A DNA stretch of 64,000 nt from Histomonas meleagridis (Eukaryota; Parabasalia; Tritrichomonadida; Dientamoebidae): contig WSYJ01000075.1 of the NCBI GenBank assembly GCA_020186115.1, positions 620,001-684,000 on the forward strand, read 5' to 3'. Below the pieces are notes generated by a model. It had not been told where the DNA came from and did no database searches. It saw only the letters and a list, made by a program, of their open reading frames with translations. Shown piece after piece: positions 16,589-27,751 of the stretch. The position numbers and the translations under genes are program-made. Numbering within the stretch: the stretch's first letter is position 1; every line of letters begins with the position of its first letter.

Positions 16589-19500
16589 TTATTCGATAGT
16601 AAACGTCGGCAATTCCTTTGCCTCTTTTTCCAATCTTAAATCCTCTTCAATTTTTTCGTCACCTACTTTATCCAACAATATCACTCCTGTTTTCTTTAAT
16701 ATCGAAAAGAAGGCAGTTGCAGGCACTGTCACCAAACCCAAAATACCTTTTCCTGCTCCTTTAAATATACCCGGTACTCCTTGTTGATGGAATTCTCTTA
16801 CTGGCAAAGTCACCATACCGGAGATAGCGTGCGCCAATTCGTCGATCACTCTTTGGTTTGGTTCTTCATCGAAGAACTTAAACTTCGACAAACTTTTCTC
16901 GAGTGTATTTGTGAATCCGACGAAACCTTCGAGTGCACCAGTTGTTACACCCTTTAATAAGTTCATTGAACCTTTTCCTATACCAAACAATAAAGAATCG
17001 CTCATTAAGAACGCTTGATTATAGAACTCTTTTACGCCTGCAATTGATTTATTTACGATGTTTGCAGGGTTACCGATTAAAGATAATGAAGCAATTACTG
17101 AAGGGATTGCAGCTAATACGTCTGATACATAATGGAATATTAATTGTTGGAAAAGTTTCGTTTGAAATAATTCGATATCATTAATTAAATATTGGCTTAA
17201 AAATATTGGAATCTTTTGGAAATCGGCATTAATTATTGATTGTGTAGCTAAAGATAAAATAATTTTTGTTTCATTAAATAAAAGATTTTTAATATATAAA
17301 GGTATTAATTTGTTTTGGATTTTATCATCATTAATATCATTCTCAATTTCGATTTTATTTGTTGTTGGTGTTAATAATGTAATTAATTGTAATACAAAAC
17401 GAACAAGATTTTCTTCAATAGATATATGTAATGGTTGTAAATTAAAGTTCATATTATCAATGATAAAACCTTCGTTAAATTGATTCATGAATTTAGCTGT
17501 AAGTTGAACTAATGGTAAATCTGTTGATTTACGTATAATCACTGGGAATTTTTGATAATTTTGGATGTTATCTATTTGTAATGTATCCAATGAAAAGTTT
17601 ATTTCTATTTGTGTGTTTGGTATTATGATAATATTAGAAGCTAATGGTGATATAGTAATAGTATATGAATGTATTGGTATTCCAGGATTAATGAAATCAT
17701 TAAAGAAATATATCTTAAATGTGGAGATAAAAAATGATAATTTAATTTGTGGATATTTCGGTATTGGTGATAAATATGTTTGTGAAAATGTTACTATTAC
17801 TTGATTAGCTCTTTTTTCGACTCGTACATATAACTCAGTATTATTTTGTCGTATGATTGATTCGATTGGATATAATAATGATATAGTAAATGGATCATTA
17901 CCAATATTTCCGATTTTTAATATCTCCGGAATTTTTGGTAGAAAAATTTTATTCTTTGGTGTAATTGATATAGTTTTCTTATTAAAATATATTTGATAAT
18001 TAATTAATGACTCATTTATGATAATTAATGGTGGTGAAGGATCATGATGAAATATAATTAAATATGGTTTAATAGTACTTTGTAATGAATATGTTAAATA
18101 ATATAATGATTGACCTATTTCATTCATTACGAATTTACGCTTTAATAATTCGGTTGTTGATAATGTTATAGGTTTTGTAAATCCAACATTTCGTGAAAAC
18201 CCAAATGAAGCTGAAGGATATTTAGTTCTCCAAGTTAATAATTGGATTCTTGATCCAGGATCAACTTTAGATGAAGGCTTTACATAAATTGTTTCTTTAG
18301 ATTCATTTAAAATTATTGTCGTTGATTTAATTGTAGCTCTAGTTTCAGTAAATGAAGCAAACAAAAATAAACTTCCAAATGATGTTTTGATTGTAAATTC
18401 TTTTTTAGATGGAATTGGTATCGGTGCAGAATAACAAATGTTTTCATTGTCATCATAACCTATAGATATCCATTGAACTTCACCATTAAACATTAATGGA
18501 ACTTTTTGTTCTGATTCGACTATAGTTTCTGTTAAGTTATATACTTTAAAGTATAAACGAACATTTGTTTTATTTTTAAAGATATATAATGGAGATATTA
18601 TTAAAACGTTTTTATTTGGTAATGAATTTATTAATATTGGAATACCTTCCATTATTAAATTTATAGGTTTTTTAAATGGGAAATTTAAATCAATAATATG
18701 TTCATTATTTAATATAATTTGATTATTTTGAATAGATGATATGTTTAAAAATACTTTTGGTGGAATACTACCGATAGATGTGATTAATCGAATATCTAAA
18801 TTATTTTGGATTCCTAAAATTGGCACAAAATTATATTTAATGATTTGATGATATGTTTCATTATTACAATAAAAAGTTTTCTTTTTATATTTCATTAAAC
18901 ATGAAAATGTCGGCATACATAAATAATTGGATGGTAACATATTCATTACATCTGTTGAAAAGATATAATCATTTTCTTCATTAATATTTGCTTCACTTGA
19001 CCAATCAGTGATTTTTGGTAATCGAATTTTAATATTTAAAAATGATTGTTTAATAATACAAAGTTTTTCATTATTTTGAAGTACTTTATCAAACAAATTA
19101 TCATTTATATTTATTTCTAAGTTTGTTTGAAGTTTATTAACAAATTGATATGATGATAATATATTTAATTCATAACTATATGATGAATTTAATTCAACAG
19201 TTACATAGAAATCATCATTTAAATGATATATACCGGTAGTATTAAATATGATTTTAGTGAAGAAACTTGGAAAATATATATAATGCATTTGATTAGGCTT
19301 AAAAATTATTGTGTTTTCTTTATATGATTCAATTGTAACTAATTCATTTATATCAGATATTTGATAATAAAATGACATGTTACAATTGTTCTTAATTCGA
19401 TATGGTATAATCTCTGAAACAGAGAAATTATTTAAGAAATTAATAAAATCAAATATTAATGATGGTACAAAATTAACATTAATCGTCGGTATCCTTAAAG

Positions 19501-21370
19501 ATAATGATGAATTAAAACATGAATATGAATTTTGTAATATTTTCCCTGTTAATGAATTAGTATACCAATTAACACTTAATAATAAATCTTTAATTTCAGG
19601 AAGTTTCGAAAATTCTAATATTAAATTCGGTATATCTAAGATAGATGACATTGTTGAGTTCCGTATATTCGATAATAAAATTGATATCCCTAAAGATGTC
19701 GAAAGTTTTATAATAGAAAATGGACCTAATTCGAAATTAGATTTAATACTATTTAATGATATGGCAGCAATTGGGAAATTATATGATTCTAATGATATTA
19801 AAAGTTGTTGAACATTAATTTTGATTTCATTCACTTCATTTAAGCGTATTGACGTTTGATATCGTAATACTGAATTAGGAACAATATTAGGAAATGATGT
19901 TAATGGCTCAGGAAATAAGATTTGCCATCGACATCCAGGAATTAATTGTTCTTCTGGTATTCGAAATGATATAATAGATGATTTAGATTCAAATGAACAT
20001 AACGCTATAAATGTATTATATGTTGGCTCATATATACGTAATTGTAATTTGGCGCGTTTCATCGAATCATCAAAAATAAAACCAGTTGGAATAATTGGCG
20101 TGTCAAATTCAAATTCAATGGAACGTGACATGACTTTAAGATTTGGTAATTCATTAAATGATAATGAATGATCTTCAAACCCATACTCAGGAGCGACCGT
20201 TTCGATCTGTTGGGGTGCCCCAATTTCGGGTATTTTAATGGACTTAAGCACTTCAAGAAGTTCTTTCTGTGCTGGAACTGAAATACGAAATGAGTCAATA
20301 TCAACACCAACTTTAGTACGACGATTTTCTTGATTTAGGTTACCTTTAATATCAAGAGAATCAATAATTGTATGAACTTGATCAAGATATTGAATTTGAA
20401 TATTTACAGCAGATACAATAAATTCACCATCTTTGATCTTAGCAGATCCAATTTGAATAATGGCATCAAGTGAAGTTACTAAACTAACTTTGATATTAAT
20501 ATCTTTAACATCAATCTCAAGATTTGGTAATGGAGAAAAACCTGGTTGTGGTGGAGCTGCAAATTTGTTGATAATATTAATTACAGATGGAATTATATCC
20601 AATTGGGCAAAAAGATTTATTGGTGTCGATGATTTTACACAAATATTATTATTATCGTTAATAACAATGTCTGCTGATATTGGCGAAGGAATTAAATCGA
20701 AGAAAATCGGATTTTCGCTTTCAATGTTATCAGAAAATTTGGCAGTAAGATTTGTAATTTTAATTTTTGTGGAATTCGGTTCAACGATATGAACAACTAT
20801 ATCAAGGTCATCTGCTAATAAAGAAAGTCTTGTTTTGTTACAAATTATTGATCCTCGAATTTTTTTTCCTTTGATAATTGTATCGGTTGGAGTAAATTGT
20901 AGGCTAAAATCTTGAACTATAAGCTCTATAAGAATTCCTTTGATCTCTAATTGGAAAAATATGCCATCAACTTGTATTAAAATATTTGATGTTAATTTGG
21001 TTAAAAACGTTTGTTTTTGCTCTACGTTGGAAGTAGGAGGTTCAAGTTCAGGCTCTTGAGCTTTTTGCTCTTCAACATCTTCAATTCCAATTCGAATATC
21101 AACAGAATGTAATTCAAAAGTTAAAGGATTAACACCAGCAGAAAATAATGGAATTTTAACAGAAAGCCTTGATGTGGTGATTTTTTTGATATTTACCGTG
21201 CCACCTGATTCTGAGATAACTTTGTTTAAACCATTTGGATTTAAGTCAATATCATCAATAGTTGCTTCACCTTTCCAGATTGGAAGTGAATCAATTTTGA
21301 TTCCGCTAACATAGTTCTTTGCCAAAGTCTTTAGAAGTGTATTTGTTAGCGAAAAAATTGGTTTAAGCAT
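16589..21370 (-). CDS. VPS13-like lipid-transfer protein (chorein N)
   Basis: About 1593 residues. The N-terminus (MLKPIFSLTNTLLKTLAKNY, with ..GEATIDDIDLNPNGL soon after) is a chorein/VPS13 N-terminal domain. Long beta-rich repeats fill the middle. The C-terminus (IGNP..NKSIAGVKEFYNQ; GIGKGSMNLLKGVTTGALEG; GVPGIFKGAGKGILGLVTVP) matches the ATG2-C-like region of VPS13. The family forms a hydrophobic groove that moves phospholipids between membranes at contact sites. It is about half the length of yeast or human VPS13, so the middle is shortened. The frame extends 21 codons further upstream only from a TTG, so I choose the ATG at 21370, which begins directly at the chorein domain. Confidence 0.9.
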   Translation of the reverse strand: MLKPIFSLTNTLLKTLAKNYVSGIKIDSLPIWKGEATIDDIDLNPNGLNKVISESGGTVNIKKITTSRLSVKIPLFSAGVNPLTFELHSVDIRIGIEDVEEQKAQEPELEPPTSNVEQKQTFLTKLTSNILIQVDGIFFQLEIKGILIELIVQDFSLQFTPTDTIIKGKKIRGSIICNKTRLSLLADDLDIVVHIVEPNSTKIKITNLTAKFSDNIESENPIFFDLIPSPISADIVINDNNNICVKSSTPINLFAQLDIIPSVINIINKFAAPPQPGFSPLPNLEIDVKDINIKVSLVTSLDAIIQIGSAKIKDGEFIVSAVNIQIQYLDQVHTIIDSLDIKGNLNQENRRTKVGVDIDSFRISVPAQKELLEVLKSIKIPEIGAPQQIETVAPEYGFEDHSLSFNELPNLKVMSRSIEFEFDTPIIPTGFIFDDSMKRAKLQLRIYEPTYNTFIALCSFESKSSIISFRIPEEQLIPGCRWQILFPEPLTSFPNIVPNSVLRYQTSIRLNEVNEIKINVQQLLISLESYNFPIAAISLNSIKSNFELGPFSIIKLSTSLGISILLSNIRNSTMSSILDIPNLILEFSKLPEIKDLLLSVNWYTNSLTGKILQNSYSCFNSSLSLRIPTINVNFVPSLIFDFINFLNNFSVSEIIPYRIKNNCNMSFYYQISDINELVTIESYKENTIIFKPNQMHYIYFPSFFTKIIFNTTGIYHLNDDFYVTVELNSSYSYELNILSSYQFVNKLQTNLEININDNLFDKVLQNNEKLCIIKQSFLNIKIRLPKITDWSSEANINEENDYIFSTDVMNMLPSNYLCMPTFSCLMKYKKKTFYCNNETYHQIIKYNFVPILGIQNNLDIRLITSIGSIPPKVFLNISSIQNNQIILNNEHIIDLNFPFKKPINLIMEGIPILINSLPNKNVLIISPLYIFKNKTNVRLYFKVYNLTETIVESEQKVPLMFNGEVQWISIGYDDNENICYSAPIPIPSKKEFTIKTSFGSLFLFASFTETRATIKSTTIILNESKETIYVKPSSKVDPGSRIQLLTWRTKYPSASFGFSRNVGFTKPITLSTTELLKRKFVMNEIGQSLYYLTYSLQSTIKPYLIIFHHDPSPPLIIINESLINYQIYFNKKTISITPKNKIFLPKIPEILKIGNIGNDPFTISLLYPIESIIRQNNTELYVRVEKRANQVIVTFSQTYLSPIPKYPQIKLSFFISTFKIYFFNDFINPGIPIHSYTITISPLASNIIIIPNTQIEINFSLDTLQIDNIQNYQKFPVIIRKSTDLPLVQLTAKFMNQFNEGFIIDNMNFNLQPLHISIEENLVRFVLQLITLLTPTTNKIEIENDINDDKIQNKLIPLYIKNLLFNETKIILSLATQSIINADFQKIPIFLSQYLINDIELFQTKLFQQLIFHYVSDVLAAIPSVIASLSLIGNPANIVNKSIAGVKEFYNQAFLMSDSLLFGIGKGSMNLLKGVTTGALEGFVGFTNTLEKSLSKFKFFDEEPNQRVIDELAHAISGMVTLPVREFHQQGVPGIFKGAGKGILGLVTVPATAFFSILKKTGVILLDKVGDEKIEEDLRLEKEAKELPTFTIE

Positions 21371-21575
21371 TTTCCAATTTTTGGTTTTAGTTCCACTTTT
21401 TCTATACGAATAAACCGCTTTAATTTTTTGCAAAAAATCGATCTTCGTTTTGATTATGGAGGTATCTGTTCAAATTAAATCATCAAGTATTATTACATGA
21501 TGATTACCTATTTTTAGATAACCTATTATGATATTATTTTTAAAAATGATAACTATTTTAATCTTAAAAAAAAAT

Positions 21576-21868
21576 CATTTCATCATTAGAAAGAGTTATC
21601 ATTGGTGAAAATGTAACAACAATTGGTGATTTTGCATTTCAATACTGCTCTAATCTTGCATGTATATATTTTAAAGGTAATACATCACCAACATTTCAAA
21701 ATGATTATGTTTTTGATGGTGTATCAGTAAAATATGTTATGACATCAGATTTATATGAAAATGCAGCATTTGGTACACTTGATGTATCTAAAGGCTCATC
21801 AATTGAAGGATGTGCTCTATATACATGGCCAACACACACATTCACAGTACAACAAATGTTTTATTTTT
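21576..21868 (+). pseudogene. BspA-like fragment (last LRR to start of stalk)
   Basis: The frame reads ..ERVIIGENVTTIGDFAFQYC, then CIYFKG..SPTFQNDYVFDG, YVMTSDLY, GTLDVSKGSSIEGC and WPTHTF, which is the LRR cap and stalk junction shared by the genes at 38-42 and 50-54 kb. It stops after a few residues at TAA. There is no start, membrane helix or tail. Confidence 0.8.
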
Positions 21869-22241
21869 AATTTTATTTCCCAGGGCAGAAAAATTTTTCA
21901 AGGTAGCTCTATAGAATACAAATATTTTTTGAGCAAATTAGAAGGTAATAATATAAAATATTTTTTGAGTAATAATTCTCTTTAAATACTTGAAGGAATA
22001 AAAAATAGTTAAAGTTGAAAAGATTAATAATAATTTATAATATATATATATATATAATGCGCAAAAAATGCAATTTTTTTTTATTCTTTCAATGTTTTTT
22101 AAAATGCATTTCTTTTTATTGAAATTAAAATTAATGATATAAAAACATATCTAAAAGAAATTTAATGTTTATTCTAAAAATAGAAAATGGCTTTAATATC
22201 GCATATATTTCTTTTATTGCTAATTTAATATTTCAATAAAA
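21869..22241. other. intergenic, AT-rich
   Basis: Contains a (TA)n tract near 22038-22055 and T/A runs. No gene seen. Confidence 0.4.
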
Positions 22242-23803
22242 TTACATTTGCACAATAAATTTATCTTCTTTGAAATCATCAGCAAAAGGATCTTCTTCAA
22301 TTGTTGATATAGAAATTCCTGTTGCAAATGTATTCGTGGTTTCTTTTTTGTTGACATTTTCTTCTGAACTTTCGTTTTTAATATTTTCTGATTTTTTGTT
22401 TCGAGTTCGAATCAGTAATACGACAAGTAGTGTTATAATAATTATAATTATAATAACAACACAAACAATAATAATAATTGATGTAATATTATTATCATTA
22501 CTGAGGAATTCATTTATATTAATATATGTATAGAAATTTGAATAATAATTATAATATGTTGTATAAATAACAATGTGTAATCATAATAAATAAATAAATA
22601 AATTTAGTTTCAATATATGAAAACATTGAATTACTTAAAAATAATGAAAATGATATTATTTGCGTTTCATAAACAGTTAATGAATGAGTAATAGATACTG
22701 AAATGGTTATTATATAAGAAAATGATAAAGTTAAATAACTTTGAAGTGATTTTATAAATGTATTCGACCTAGTGAATGTATATGATTTACTGAATGAGTT
22801 TGATTGAATATATGTGTTTCATTGTGTATATGTGTTTGATTGTGTATATGTATTTGAACTTGAAAATGAATGTGTAAACAATGGTATGCAGACTCCTCCT
22901 TCATAATCATTCACTGTAAATGGACCAAATCTTTCATCATCATATGTTGGATATGTAAGAACTGTTGCGTTAACTGAAAAAAATGCACTTTCTCCAATCG
23001 ATGGTCGTGAAATACCATAAAAATAAATACATTGAAGATTATAACATTGCGAAAATGCACCATTTGCAATCACTGATAATCCTGTGCAAAGTGTTAATAT
23101 CTTTAACCCATAACAACATGAAAATGCTGATGTTCCAATGAATTGAACTGAATTTGGAATTGTAATATTTATTATCGATATACAGTTTGCAAATGAATTA
23201 TCTCCAAAACTTGTTAATCCTGTGCCAAATGTCAAAGTGTCAAATTATAACAATTTGAAAATGCTGCGGACCCGGTTTTTGTTACTGAATTACTAAATTT
23301 AACACAAACTATTGGCCATTCAATAATAGCGCTACCCGGAATTATAGTAATATTTTCACCAATAATAATATTTTCAGTTATATTTGCATAAGAATTTATA
23401 TTATTAGAATCATCATCATTTTCGATTAAAAGCGTTGAATTATCATAATTGAAAATTATTTGATAAGAATGCATGAAAAAAAGAACAAATACAAATACAA
23501 AAATATTTTCGTTTTTGTTTTCTTTTGTTTTCAATTCATCATCTTTTTGATAAACTTTTTTCTGAATCATTGAATTTTTCTGAAGGAATTTGATGTAAAC
23601 CGCTATCAACAGCATTGAAAAAATTGTGTTAATGTGAAGTAAACAATTGAATGCAACTGATTCAAAATTGTTGACGTTGTGCATCAAAAAAGAAAAACAA
23701 AATTTCCAATGTAATAATGATACATATTCATAATATCGATCCAATATTTGTAGAGGAAGGATACGTTGATCAAATGTATTGATTTCACTTGATTGTTCAT
23801 TCT
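22242..23803 (-). pseudogene. BspA-like LRR gene, type-2 tail, broken; inverted duplicate of the 62.4-64 kb copy
   Basis: The order matches the copy at 62229-63980: RYYEYVSLLHWKF, hydrophobic leader (IFVFVFVLFFMHSYQIIF), LRRs (SFANCISIINITIPNSV), loop GGVCIPLFTHSFSSSNTYTQ, membrane segment, and tail containing EEDPFADDF and ending IVQM. Breaks: no in-frame ATG at the 5' end, a 1-nt deletion near 23232-23235, the same in-frame TGA after SNTYTQ (22819-22821) as in the other copy, and a TTTA-repeat length change plus a missing base near 22585. The similarity to the other copy stops abruptly near 23803 and just after the stop codon. Confidence 0.85.
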
Positions 23804-24680
23804 ACTTTTTGACAATAGTATGACCGGCGGTCGTAATTATGTGAAGAATAAAGTCGTTAAGCTGATAAAATAAAACATCCGATTCGAATCTGATCAACCA
23901 ATTAATGGAATGAAAATGTCTTTTTAATCAGCAGTTCAACACAAGGATTATAGCAAATATTTGAATATGAGAGAGTTAGTCCTATTCATATTTGAAATTA
24001 TACTTGCAGTATTTCGACTGTAACTTTTTTGATTTAATGGAAACCGAACTATTTCATAAAGAATTTGAATTTTAGAAATTATCTATTCATGTTTTATCGC
24101 TTAAAATTTATAAATTTTTTGTAGTTTATAAATTATTTATTAAGATATTTCTATTTTTATTTCCACTTATCGAAATGAAAAGTGACGAATAAATTGGTGG
24201 GGACTGATCCCCTTCTAATTATCTGCAAATCTATCAGAAAAAATTCATAAATTCATGGATTGAAATGAACAGCTATATTTTAAATGATTTTTTTTTGAAT
24301 AATTTTCGAGAATTTGAGAAAAAATGAACGAAAATATATGTACGATTGAATTTAATTTAAAAAGTTATCAAATTTAAAACACCAGCAGCTATTAACGATT
24401 TAGGGTACCTCATGCTAAAACCTATAGAACACACAAATGCTCAAATACATATACAGCATTATTTAATTAGTATAGCTCTACCAAAAACCAATAGTAAAAA
24501 TTCTTTATTTATTATTACAAAGTAATGATTTTTATCACGGTTTTTTTTTCATTTGCCTCCTCCGATAGAGTAAAATGAATGGAAAATCATCGTATTCATA
24601 TTCAAAAACTGGAGTACTTTTATTCAACTACAAAACAAATTTAAATTTCAACATTATATACACTAAAGAATTTTTATTTC
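23804..24680. other. intergenic, nothing recognised
   Basis: AT-rich. It has an imperfect GC palindrome at about 24199-24212 (GGGG-actgat-CCCC). I see no gene. Confidence 0.4.
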
Positions 24681-26075
24681 TTATTTAAAAGAGTTAATTG
24701 CATCTAATACTCCCTGATAAGTAGAGATTACTGCAGCGACAAGGCCAAAAATCCCCAATAGTATGCACAATATATTTTTCCAGTGTCCGAAGCCTTTATC
24801 CTTGTGTGTGAACAGCCAAAACAATGCCGGATAGACAAAGTCAACCAAACATCCGCCGAGTGCTCCACCAACACTAAGAATTGGCTTAGCAGTCGGCAAG
24901 AACATCGCTAACAGCAATGCTATAATGTGCGTAAGGAACAGTACTAAGGCCCTTTTGCCCCATGGAAGTCGTTCTGGTGAATTATCCTTGAACACAAGTT
25001 GATCCCATGCGCCCATCACACTTTGCGAAACCATCGGATATGCACAGGAAACAATGATAAAGAAAGCAACGCGGACAATGATGATAACAATGTCATTATC
25101 AGGAAATGATTTCAATACATTTCCATCGCAACTAGTCCCAAAGTTTAAATACCCGAAAACTCCGGAAATACAAACTAAAAATGCACAGATGGCAATGGAA
25201 AAGGTGGAAACAATTTTCCGCTTCCTGATATTTGTATCGAATAATCGTAATGGTGGTAAAACAACTGCTGGTAATGCAAAGGAAAGTCCGTAAATGGAAA
25301 GAGAGGAGAACGCAGTGATGTCAAATTTGGCATATGTAACTGTCGCTTCAAATCCATGATTTTTAACCATGAAATCAATGCTCTTGTAAATAATAACGAC
25401 AACAAAGAAGGTGACGCAGAAGACTGTGGCAGTGGAAAAGTATTGAAGAAAGCTGATGTTCCGTGGAATTGTTAATGCGATTGGAAGTACAACGGCATAT
25501 ATTAAAATGGAAATGGCTCGAATCCACGTAGAGGACTCTAAGTCAATACCACCGAGTTTGAACCATGAAAAAAAACTGTCACCTGCAAGAATTAAATATG
25601 AAGTAAGTGCAGTGATTAAGAATAATAGGTTTAAAATTGAAAGAGAAAGTGAGCCAGGTTTGCCTAAAATCTTAAAAGCAAGTTCACTAAGACCTGTAGC
25701 GCCTTTTTTATGTGCTAAAATAATAACCATGAAAGTAGCTATAAGAGAAAGGACAGCCATGATAACAAGAATTAAAATAGATATAAAAATACCACAGTTA
25801 ATGAACGAGTTTGGAACACTTAATATACCTGCACCAATCATTGAATTGAGAAGGTTCATAACTGTTGCAACAGCTGAAACTTTAGGAGCTTGTTCAGATG
25901 TTTCTGGACTTTCTTCTTCCTCAAGCTTTTGAAGGTCTTCATGGTCATGTGGTCCTTCTTCATGAGGATTAATTGGACTATGAGGTAGACCATCAGCTCC
26001 AATTGAGAGCTTACGATCTTTCTCATGAGAAGCATCGATGTTTGATGGCTCAGGAAGATCTTGATCAATCTCCAT
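24681..26075 (-). CDS. AAAP/SLC38-family amino-acid transporter
   Basis: A 464-residue membrane protein with about 11 transmembrane helices after an acidic, hydrophilic N-terminus of about 65 residues. The first helix holds the family signature (ATVMNLLNSMIGAGILSVP) typical of the amino acid/auxin permease superfamily. It should move amino acids, probably with Na+ or H+, across the plasma or a lysosomal membrane; substrate cannot be told from sequence. Trichomonads depend on imported amino acids and carry many of these. The length and helix count are normal, and the start is the first ATG. Confidence 0.92.
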   Translation of the reverse strand: MEIDQDLPEPSNIDASHEKDRKLSIGADGLPHSPINPHEEGPHDHEDLQKLEEEESPETSEQAPKVSAVATVMNLLNSMIGAGILSVPNSFINCGIFISILILVIMAVLSLIATFMVIILAHKKGATGLSELAFKILGKPGSLSLSILNLLFLITALTSYLILAGDSFFSWFKLGGIDLESSTWIRAISILIYAVVLPIALTIPRNISFLQYFSTATVFCVTFFVVVIIYKSIDFMVKNHGFEATVTYAKFDITAFSSLSIYGLSFALPAVVLPPLRLFDTNIRKRKIVSTFSIAICAFLVCISGVFGYLNFGTSCDGNVLKSFPDNDIVIIIVRVAFFIIVSCAYPMVSQSVMGAWDQLVFKDNSPERLPWGKRALVLFLTHIIALLLAMFLPTAKPILSVGGALGGCLVDFVYPALFWLFTHKDKGFGHWKNILCILLGIFGLVAAVISTYQGVLDAINSFK

Positions 26076-26595
26076 GAAGGTGCGGTGTGGTTAACTTTGG
26101 CTGTCGATAGAGGTGGTTTCTTTATCGCTTCTCAAAATAAAACAGAAATTTTGGTTTTTGTATGGATGTTTAATAAATGTAATGAAAATTCTTTGGTATA
26201 TTATTGCTGTTTTCATTAAAAATTAAATAAAAAAGTTGATATAATAAAAAAGTAATAAAATATTTGTGTTTATATATTTAATATTTTACAACGAATTCAA
26301 AATTTGATATGAAGTCAACTTTTTATTTAAAGATATATCGTTTTTTTTGTAAAGTACACTATTTGAAAATGACACCCGTGTAATCGTTAAAATTTCTATT
26401 GATAGCTGGTCGATTCAAGTTTTAGAGAGAATTGAAAACTTGTTTTATGCCGTTAACGTCGTTCGACTTCACTTCAAATTAGTACCCCCAACTTTTTCTT
26501 CTTGTTGAAATATATACATATATATACATATATACATATAGTTTCAGAATGAAAAAGCATGTAATTTCGAATCCTTAATACCTCTTTAAGTAGAA
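26076..26595. other. intergenic with microsatellite
   Basis: AT-rich. A tatatacata repeat at 26511-26540 is the only structure I see. Confidence 0.45.
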
Positions 26596-26976
26596 TTAAT
26601 TTTCAAATGAATTGTTTTTTTCCAATGATGATGCAAGTGAAATTACTGCATCATAACAACTTTCAAATGGGATTTGCATATCATCAAATCCAACAATATA
26701 AAAATCAGAGCATTTTGCAACAACAAAGTTTTTGCAATTTTTCTTCCCTATCATTACTTTATTAGTTACATTTATTATTGCATACCTTTCTCCTTGAAAA
26801 TAAATTCCTTTATATTTTCCATATGAATTTTGATTAAATGCTTCAATGAGTGAAGCCAGATCTTTTTGTTTAGGATAAAAACCTGGAGTAGAAGACCAAA
26901 CCATTCCATTTCTATCAAAAATAGCACCTCCAATCACTTTCCCAATTAGTGGATCAGTGGATCTCCAAAGAGACAT
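26596..26976 (-). CDS. profilin
   Basis: The 126-residue protein has normal profilin length. It carries the N-terminal Trp region (SLWRSTDPLIG), GGAIFDRNGMVWSSTPGF (the conserved AxxxxxxGxxWA region), GIYFQGERYAIIN, VMIGKKNCKN (GKK region) and a C-terminal helix with CYDAVISLASSL. Profilin binds actin monomers, polyproline and phosphoinositides, and feeds filament growth. Similarity is spread over the whole chain but is moderate, as usual for protist profilins. The ATG is preceded by TTCAATA, close to an Inr-like site. It lies upstream of no co-directional partner with shared function. Confidence 0.88.
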   Translation of the reverse strand: MSLWRSTDPLIGKVIGGAIFDRNGMVWSSTPGFYPKQKDLASLIEAFNQNSYGKYKGIYFQGERYAIINVTNKVMIGKKNCKNFVVAKCSDFYIVGFDDMQIPFESCYDAVISLASSLEKNNSFEN

Positions 26977-27255
26977 TATTGAATTTTATGGATTTTTATG
27001 CGACTTTTACAGCGTTAAATTTTTATGAATAAAATTTGATTTTTAAAAATAATTTCGCATTCTCTTAAAAGAAACAATTGACGTATTAATTTTTCATAAT
27101 AAATAAAACTAAGTTTTCACATAATTTTTAACATTTGAAAATAATTAGAATCAGCAAAACATAAATTTTATTTTTAAAAACATGTTCATCCAAAGTCTAA
27201 ATCGGAAATAAAAAAAAATATTTGTAGCATTTTGATGTTTAAAGATAATGATTAT
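26977..27255. other. intergenic, nothing recognised
   Basis: AT-rich, no feature seen. Confidence 0.4.
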
Positions 27256-27642
27256 TTATTTGCGTTGACGACGAACATTGTCCCTAACAACAACTCCTTC
27301 CATTTTGTCAAGGCCAATCGAAGCAAGCATGGCTTTTGTGTCTGCATCAACGCTGATGGTTGGTTGATCAAGTTGTGAAATTTTTGGCATCCAGTTATCA
27401 CGTTTTTCACGTTCTTCCTCTTGGAGTTTAAACGAGATTCCACGAACTGGACCACGTTCAAGGCGGCGCATTAAATGAGTAACATAACCTGCAATCTTAT
27501 TTCTCATTCTCTTTGATGGAATTGTTGCAACTTCATCACATACACGTTTGTTGTCTTGAAAATCAAAGCTAAGTTGACCATAAAAACGTTCGATAATGAG
27601 ACGTGAAGCTCTTTTTGTTGTCTTAGTCCTGATTCGACCCAT
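27256..27642 (-). CDS. RPS17: 40S ribosomal protein eS17
   Basis: The 128-residue protein matches eS17 along its length: [71 protein letters not shown] and [12 protein letters not shown]. It is part of the 40S head near the beak. G+C is higher than in neighbours, as expected for a highly expressed gene. It is divergent from the MORN gene with about 110 bp between start codons; that interval holds AAACGTC and CCTTTG words that may be promoter elements. The start is the first ATG. Confidence 0.97.
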   Translation of the reverse strand: MGRIRTKTTKRASRLIIERFYGQLSFDFQDNKRVCDEVATIPSKRMRNKIAGYVTHLMRRLERGPVRGISFKLQEEEREKRDNWMPKISQLDQPTISVDADTKAMLASIGLDKMEGVVVRDNVRRQRK

Positions 27643-27738
27643 TCCCTACAAAGGCCATACATTAAACGTCTCCCTTATTGACATAAAAAATTGAATGTTT
27701 TTAAAATGGCATTTTCCAAAAATACGTTATTTTCGGTT

Positions 27739-27743
27739 TCATA
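27739..27743 (+). promoter_or_regulatory. Inr-like TCATA upstream of the MORN gene
   Basis: TCATA matches the trichomonad initiator TCA(+1)Py(T/A), known from Trichomonas vaginalis, and lies 8 nt before the chosen ATG at 27752, giving the short leader usual in trichomonads. Confidence 0.4.
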
Positions 27744-27751
27744 TTCAAAAA

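Noticed and set aside
19377-19811. 144-residue plus-strand frame
   Set aside because: Antisense of the VPS13-like gene. It looks partly protein-like because of the AT-rich code, but the sense frame is continuous for 1593 codons.
22242-23803. Inverted duplicates as a transposable element
   Set aside because: No transposase, terminal inverted repeats or target-site duplications; the unit coincides with a gene of a large family.
25456-25932. 158-residue plus-strand frame
   Set aside because: Antisense of the AAAP transporter; the transporter frame is three times as long with clear helices.
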